A stretch of DNA of 64,000 bases from Rhizobiaceae bacterium (GTDB lineage: Bacteria > Pseudomonadota > Alphaproteobacteria > Rhizobiales > Rhizobiaceae): contig JAMLJC010000002.1 in the NCBI GenBank assembly GCA_023953845.1, forward strand, positions 496,001-560,000, read 5' to 3'. Below, in pieces: positions 59,629-64,000 of the stretch. The notes beneath the pieces are model-generated. The model was not told the DNA's origin, ran no database searches, and saw only the letters and a list, made by a program, of their open reading frames with translations. Each line of letters opens with the position of its first letter. Positions within the stretch are counted from its first letter, which is position 1. The translations under genes and the position numbers were made by a program.

Positions 59629-62082
59629 GTGATTCACGGCTTGACGAACCGGCTGACCATCTTCCTGCGCAGCATCGCGCTCATGCTTGTGCTTCTGGCG
59701 TCGGCACTGCCGGTGACGGCACAGGACGAGACGCCGCTGACGCAGCAGGGAGCAGGAATCGTCGCGACGCAGCAGGCCGTTCTTAGCGAGATCGCCAGGC
59801 GCGCGGACGCCATAGCGGCTCGGATCGACGCAAGCGGGGACAGCGACGAGAAACTGGTGGAGCTCCGCCTCGGCCTCGAGGAAATGGCGACCGAGCTTCT
59901 GCAGAGCGGCGTGGCCTTCAGGCCGCGGCTGGCGGAGATCAACAGCCGACTCGAACAGCTCGGCGCGCCGCCCGCAGACGGGCAACCGCCTGAATCCGAG
60001 ATCGTGTCGAACGAACGGAAGGCGCTTCAGGCAGAAAAGGCCGACATAAATGTCCTGCTCGGCAAAGCGGAGGACCTGTCGATCCGCGTCAGCAACCTGC
60101 TCGACAGGGTCGCGACGCTGCGGAGCGATCTGTTCAGGCGGCAACTGACCGCGCGCTACGATCTGGTCGACGCGTTCGGAACGGAGACCGCGGCGGATGC
60201 GCAGCGCGAACTCAGCCAGTTGTACCGTTCCGTCTCGTCATGGCTGCGCTTCGTCTTCCAGTTCAAGTTCCAGGCGGTGCTTGCGGCGACCTTCCTCGCG
60301 CTTCTGGCTGCTGCGATCCTGATGGTCGGCGGCCGGCGGCTGGTTGGCCGGCTGATCGAGCCCGACCGCATGGTGGAGGACCCCAGCTATCTCAGCCGGC
60401 TGTCGGTCGTTTTCTGGTCGACGCTGCTGCCGACGCTGGCGCTTGCCGTCTTCTTCACGTCCACGGCGTTCTTCTTCCACTATTTCAACGTCTTGCGCGG
60501 GGATATCGGAGTCTTCCTGAAATCGCTGTCGGATGTCCTGCTCGTCATTTTCTGCGTCAACAGGCTGACGCGCGCTGCCCTTTCGCCGTCCCTGCCGAAC
60601 TGGCGCCTGATCGAGGTCGAGCCGACTCCCGGCCGCTGGCTGATCGGCATGGCCACCGCCATGGCTGTCGTGCTCGGCGTGAGCATGTTCCTCGGCGAAG
60701 TCAACGAGCAGATGGGCTCGCCGCTGTCGATCACCATAGTACGCAGCTTCATCGCCACGATCATCATCGGCCTGCTGATGATCCTCATCGGATTGATCCG
60801 GCCGTTCAGGGATTCGGAAGGGCGCTGGCGTCCCTGGCCGGGCTGGCTGCGGGGTTTCCTCTTCGCCATCGGCGGCTTCACGGTGCTGACCTCGCTGCTC
60901 GGCTACATAGGACTGGCGCTCTTCGTCTCGATACAGATCGTCGTGACGGGAACGATGGTCCTGCTTGCCTATATCGGCTTTCTGTCGGCGCGCGAGATCA
61001 GCGAGGAAGGCGCGTTCGCGCATACGGTGTTCGGCCGGAGGCTCGCCGCCCGGGGGCATATGAACGAAGCGACGCTCGATCAACTCGGTCTTGCGTTGAG
61101 CATGGCGATCAACCTGCTGATCGTGGCCATCTTCGTGCCGCTCGCGCTGCTGATCTGGGGGTTCCAGCCGGGCGACCTGCGTGCCTGGATCTACAAGCTT
61201 GCTACCGGAATCCAGATCGGCTCGATCAGCATCTCGATCACGGGCATCCTGACCGGCCTGCTCGTCTTCGTCGTGGGATACTTCCTGACGCGCTGGTTCC
61301 AGGGATGGCTCGACGGCTCGGTGATGGCGCGGGGACGGGTCGATGCCGGCGTTCGCAATTCGATCAGGACGGTGGTGGGCTATGCCGGCTTCGCGCTTGC
61401 CGCCGTCGTCGGCATTTCGGCTGCCGGGCTCGATCTTTCCAACCTCGCCCTGATCGCGGGCGGCCTGTCTCTCGGCATCGGCTTCGGCCTGCAGAACGTG
61501 GTGTCGAACTTCGTCTCGGGTCTGATCCTGCTGGCCGAACGCCCGTTCAAGGTGGGCGACTGGGTGGTTGCGGGCGATGTCTCGGGCACAGTCAAGAAGA
61601 TCAGCGTGCGGGCGACGGAGATCGAGACCTTCCAGCGCCAGACGATGATCATGCCGAATTCGCTGCTGATCAATGCGGCTGTCGGCAACTGGACGCATCG
61701 CAACAGGCTCGGCCGTGTCGACATCAAGGTGAACGTTGCCTATGGCTGCGACGCCAAGAAGGCGCACGAGGTCATGCTCGCGATCGCGCGTTCCCATCCG
61801 ATGGTGTTGAAGAATCCCGAGCCCTTCGTGCTTTTCGCGAATTTCGGACCGGCGGCGCTGGAGTTCGAGATACGCGTCTTCCTTGCCGACATCACCAATG
61901 GCGGCACGGTGCAGAACGATATCCGCTTTCAGGTGCTGACCGCGTTCGACCGGGCCGGCCTGATCATACCGTCGACGCCGCGCGCCGAAGTCGACCATAT
62001 GGACCCGGCGGCTGAAGAGCGGGACACCGCGCCGGCCGGTCAGGCGAAAGGTGCGGCGTCGTCCAACGCCGGCCCGGCATGA
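59629..62082 (+). CDS. MscS family mechanosensitive channel with large N-terminal domain (DUF3772-type)
   Basis: About 817 residues. A signal peptide or first helix (TIFLRSIALMLVLLASALPVTAQDE) leads a periplasmic coiled-coil-rich region (about 30-195), then roughly ten membrane helices. The MscS pore helix and beta domain are GGLSLGIGFGLQNVVSNFVSG, ILLAERPFKVGDWVVAGDVSG and RQTMIMPNSLLINAAVGNW (about 620-690), followed by the alpha/beta C-terminal domain. It opens under membrane tension on osmotic downshift. The start is uncertain: GTG at 59629 is used; TTG at 59572 and TTG at 59641 are in frame. Divergent from soxB. Confidence 0.88.
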   Translation: MIHGLTNRLTIFLRSIALMLVLLASALPVTAQDETPLTQQGAGIVATQQAVLSEIARRADAIAARIDASGDSDEKLVELRLGLEEMATELLQSGVAFRPRLAEINSRLEQLGAPPADGQPPESEIVSNERKALQAEKADINVLLGKAEDLSIRVSNLLDRVATLRSDLFRRQLTARYDLVDAFGTETAADAQRELSQLYRSVSSWLRFVFQFKFQAVLAATFLALLAAAILMVGGRRLVGRLIEPDRMVEDPSYLSRLSVVFWSTLLPTLALAVFFTSTAFFFHYFNVLRGDIGVFLKSLSDVLLVIFCVNRLTRAALSPSLPNWRLIEVEPTPGRWLIGMATAMAVVLGVSMFLGEVNEQMGSPLSITIVRSFIATIIIGLLMILIGLIRPFRDSEGRWRPWPGWLRGFLFAIGGFTVLTSLLGYIGLALFVSIQIVVTGTMVLLAYIGFLSAREISEEGAFAHTVFGRRLAARGHMNEATLDQLGLALSMAINLLIVAIFVPLALLIWGFQPGDLRAWIYKLATGIQIGSISISITGILTGLLVFVVGYFLTRWFQGWLDGSVMARGRVDAGVRNSIRTVVGYAGFALAAVVGISAAGLDLSNLALIAGGLSLGIGFGLQNVVSNFVSGLILLAERPFKVGDWVVAGDVSGTVKKISVRATEIETFQRQTMIMPNSLLINAAVGNWTHRNRLGRVDIKVNVAYGCDAKKAHEVMLAIARSHPMVLKNPEPFVLFANFGPAALEFEIRVFLADITNGGTVQNDIRFQVLTAFDRAGLIIPSTPRAEVDHMDPAAEERDTAPAGQAKGAASSNAGPA

Positions 62083-62098
62083 AGGGTCGGCCGTTCAG

Positions 62099-62126
62099 TT
62101 GCCGTTCAGCTTGCTTCTCCTATAAG
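62099..62126 (+). promoter_or_regulatory. Candidate sigma-70 promoter of the small secreted protein
   Basis: TTGCCG (62099-62104), 16 bases, then TATAAG (62121-62126), directly downstream of the channel gene and 54 bases before the next start codon. Matches the consensus hexamers in four and five of six positions by eye. Confidence 0.45.
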
Positions 62127-62179
62127 GTTACGTGCGACGGATTGGCCGTCGACCAGGCAAAGAGGCGGTAGGAGATACC

Positions 62180-62452
62180 GTGACGAACATGAAGAAGCTG
62201 CTGATCGGATTTGCCGCGCTTGTCGCAGCGGCCAATGCGGCGATGTCTGCGACTGCGGTCAACAAGGATGGCGAGCCACGCACGATTGTCGTCACCGAGG
62301 GGGGCGACAAGAGCGAGCTTTCCATCGCGGCGGGCGAGACGCTGGATTTTTGCCCCAATGGCTGCTTCGTGACGCTGCCGAACGGCGACCGTGAGGCGCT
62401 GACCGGTTCCGAGACCATCGAGATCATGAACGGCGTCGCCCGCGTCAAGTAG
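62180..62452 (+). CDS. Small secreted protein with CPNGC motif, function unknown
   Basis: 90 residues from GTG 62180, five bases after AGGAG (62170-62174); ATG at 62189 is an alternative start. The N-terminus is a signal peptide (MKKLLIGFAALVAAANAAMSA). The mature ~65 residues contain RTIVVTEGGDKSELSIAAGETLDF, then C58-PNG-C62, and FVTLPNGDREALTGSETIEI. The close cysteine pair could form a disulfide or bind metal in the periplasm. I know similar short proteins to be common in Hyphomicrobiales but no function. It is a monocistronic unit with its own predicted promoter and terminator. Confidence 0.75.
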   Translation: MTNMKKLLIGFAALVAAANAAMSATAVNKDGEPRTIVVTEGGDKSELSIAAGETLDFCPNGCFVTLPNGDREALTGSETIEIMNGVARVK

Positions 62453-62476
62453 TCCGGGTTGAATCCCGCTCGTCAG

Positions 62477-62501
62477 GGCCGTGCGATTTGCGCGGCCTTT
62501 T
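62477..62501 (+). terminator. Rho-independent terminator
   Basis: GGCCGTGC (62477-62484) pairs with GCGCGGCC (62490-62497), eight pairs including one G:U, around a five-base loop, followed directly by TTTTA. Located 24 bases after the stop of the small secreted protein gene. It is the clearest intrinsic terminator in the window. Confidence 0.75.
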
Positions 62502-62662
62502 ATGTTTTCGGGCAAGCAAGCGTTAAACCTAACGCGTGAAAAGCACCCGGACGACCCCACCGGCGCCCTCCCGGTTAAGCCTTATCTGACTCCGGCCCGC
62601 TATACCGCGTTCAAAGACGCCCGGTCAGGGCGCGGGACGGCAAGAACAGGGTGGCAGGCCGG

Positions 62663-64000
62663 ATGGACGCGAGGTCGGACAACACGACGATTCCGTTTGC
62701 CGTCGATCTCGACGGTACGCTGATTGCGACCGACCTTTTGTGGGAAGGTCTGTTCCTGCTTTTGAGAAAGCACCCGCTCTGCCTTTTCATGCTCCCGTTC
62801 TGGGTGCTGTACGGGCCGGCGCGTCTCAAGCAGGAAATCGCCGCGCGCGTGAGCATCGATCCGACACTGCTGCCCTATCGTGCGGAAGTGGTCGAACGCA
62901 TCAGGGCCGAGCGCGCAGCCGGGCGCCAGACGATCCTCGCCACCGGCACGCCGCGCAAATTCGCGGAGGCGATCGCCGCCCATCTCGGCATCTTCGACAG
63001 GGTGATGGCGACCGACGGGCTTCACAACCTCACATCCGAGCGCAAGCGCGCCGCGCTGTGCGAAGCGTTCGGCGACGGCGGTTTCGACTACGTCGGCAAC
63101 AGCCGGCATGACCTCAAGGTGTTCGATGCCGCCCGCACGGCCGTCGTCGTTGCCCCGGACCGGCCGGCGGCCCGGTGGCGGGCCCGGCATAAGGCCGAAT
63201 TGCTGGAGACGCCTCGTCCTACCCTCAAGACGCTGCTGAAAATGCTGCGCGTGCACCAGTGGCTCAAGAACGTGCTGATCGCGGTGCCGGTGGTGCTCTC
63301 GCACGAATACGCCAATCTTCAGATGATCGGCGCGTGCATCCTCGCCTTCATCTCCTTCAGCGCCTCTGCTTCGGCCGTCTACATCGTCAACGACTTCTTC
63401 GATCTGGGTCTCGACCGCCGCCATGCGACGAAGCGCAACAGGCCATTCGCCAGCGGGCTCCTGTCCATGAAATTCGGGATGGTCTGCGTGGTGCTGCTGC
63501 TTGCCGTGAGCTTCGCCACGGCGCTGTTCCTGCCGCCGCTCTTCATGGCCGCGCTGGCGACCTATCTCGTGGCGACCACGGGCTATTCGCTGTCGATCAA
63601 GCGTATGCTGCTGCTCGACGTGCTGATGCTTGCCGGACTCTATACGATGCGAATCCTGGCCGGCACAGCCGCGACCGGAACGGACATATCGTTCTGGCTG
63701 CTGGCGTTCTCCACCTTCTTCTTCCTGTCGCTTGCGCTGGTGAAGCGCTACGTCGAACTGCGCACGACGACGCTCGATCCCAAGCAGCGCATCGCCGGGC
63801 GTGGCTATCGGCCGGAAGACGAGGATATCGTCGCGCAGGCCGGCATGGCTTCCGCCTTCTCCTCGGCGCTGGTTCTGGCGCTTTACATCGACAGCGACGC
63901 GGTGCGTGAGCAGTATGCGCATCCCTACATGATCTGGCCGCTCGCGGTGATCGTGCTCTACCTCACCATGCGGATATGGATACTGGCGCGACGCGACGAG
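62663..64000 (+). CDS. HAD-UbiA fusion prenyltransferase (partial at window end)
   Basis: 446 codons from ATG 62663 to the window edge without a stop. The N-terminal ~185 residues are a HAD domain: FAVDLDGTLIATD (motif I), ILATGTPRKF (motif II) and FDYVGNSRHDLKVF (motif IV). From about residue 195 a UbiA membrane domain follows, with LRVHQWLKNVLIAVPVV, the Mg-prenyl motif YIVNDFFDLGLDRRHATKRNRP (NDxxDxxxD), and helices through FFFLSLALVKRYVELRT. This layout is known for decaprenyl-phosphate phosphoribosyltransferase-like enzymes that make polyprenyl-phosphate pentose precursors for the cell envelope. The last helices are missing only because the window ends. Confidence 0.85.
   Translation, partial: MDARSDNTTIPFAVDLDGTLIATDLLWEGLFLLLRKHPLCLFMLPFWVLYGPARLKQEIAARVSIDPTLLPYRAEVVERIRAERAAGRQTILATGTPRKFAEAIAAHLGIFDRVMATDGLHNLTSERKRAALCEAFGDGGFDYVGNSRHDLKVFDAARTAVVVAPDRPAARWRARHKAELLETPRPTLKTLLKMLRVHQWLKNVLIAVPVVLSHEYANLQMIGACILAFISFSASASAVYIVNDFFDLGLDRRHATKRNRPFASGLLSMKFGMVCVVLLLAVSFATALFLPPLFMAALATYLVATTGYSLSIKRMLLLDVLMLAGLYTMRILAGTAATGTDISFWLLAFSTFFFLSLALVKRYVELRTTTLDPKQRIAGRGYRPEDEDIVAQAGMASAFSSALVLALYIDSDAVREQYAHPYMIWPLAVIVLYLTMRIWILARRDE

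Overview
The window is about 64 kb of uniformly GC-rich, densely coding DNA. I see no rRNA, tRNA, insertion sequence, integrase or CRISPR array. The adjacent cyclic beta-1,2-glucan synthase and exporter genes (ndvB, ndvA), a heterotetrameric sarcosine oxidase locus and many ABC importers point to an alphaproteobacterium of the Hyphomicrobiales (Rhizobiales). A Mesorhizobium/Phyllobacteriaceae/Brucellaceae relative is the best guess, and this is inferred from gene content only.

Region 1 (1-15.6 kb) is a surface polysaccharide (O-antigen-like) cluster. One gene set should make a nucleotide-activated 6-deoxy-HexNAc primer: a WbpM-type 4,6-dehydratase (13035-14915), a WbpV/WreQ-type 4-reductase (348-1265) and a small monotopic sugar-phosphate transferase (15053-15607). 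A second set should make GDP-6-deoxyhexoses: gmd (3469-4443), an Rmd-like reductase (4456-5475), a perosamine synthase-like aminotransferase (8617-9777) and a PerB/PglD-like N-acetyltransferase (7951-8604). Five glycosyltransferases, an FkbM-type methyltransferase and a SapC-like protein complete it. No Wzx/Wzy or Wzm/Wzt export genes are inside the window.

Region 2 (15.7-32.1 kb) holds a four-gene peptide/oligopeptide ABC importer on the minus strand, transcribed away from the 2846-residue NdvB synthase and the NdvA exporter on the plus strand. Region 3 (32.1-46.0 kb) is the most unusual part. A minus-strand gene series (ridA-like, creatininase-family, Tat-exported solute-binding protein, two permeases, two ATPases, L-2-amino-thiazoline-4-carboxylate hydrolase family) is divergent from a plus-strand operon (NMT1-type importer, cytosine deaminase-like amidohydrolase, FAD oxidase, two flavodoxin-fold reductases). 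The plus-strand operon has a near-perfect sigma-54 promoter. This looks like a nitrogen-limitation locus for scavenging small cyclic N-compounds.

Region 4 (46.0-59.5 kb) is N-methyl amino acid catabolism. An XRE-cupin regulator leads a tightly overlapping operon with two paralogous FAD/GcvT dehydrogenases, a HAD phosphatase and a PLP aminotransferase. Beside it are a nitroreductase-family gene and soxBDAG (sarcosine oxidase). Region 5 (59.6-64 kb) has an MscS-type channel, a small secreted CPNGC protein with its own promoter and terminator, and a HAD-UbiA prenyltransferase fusion cut by the window end.
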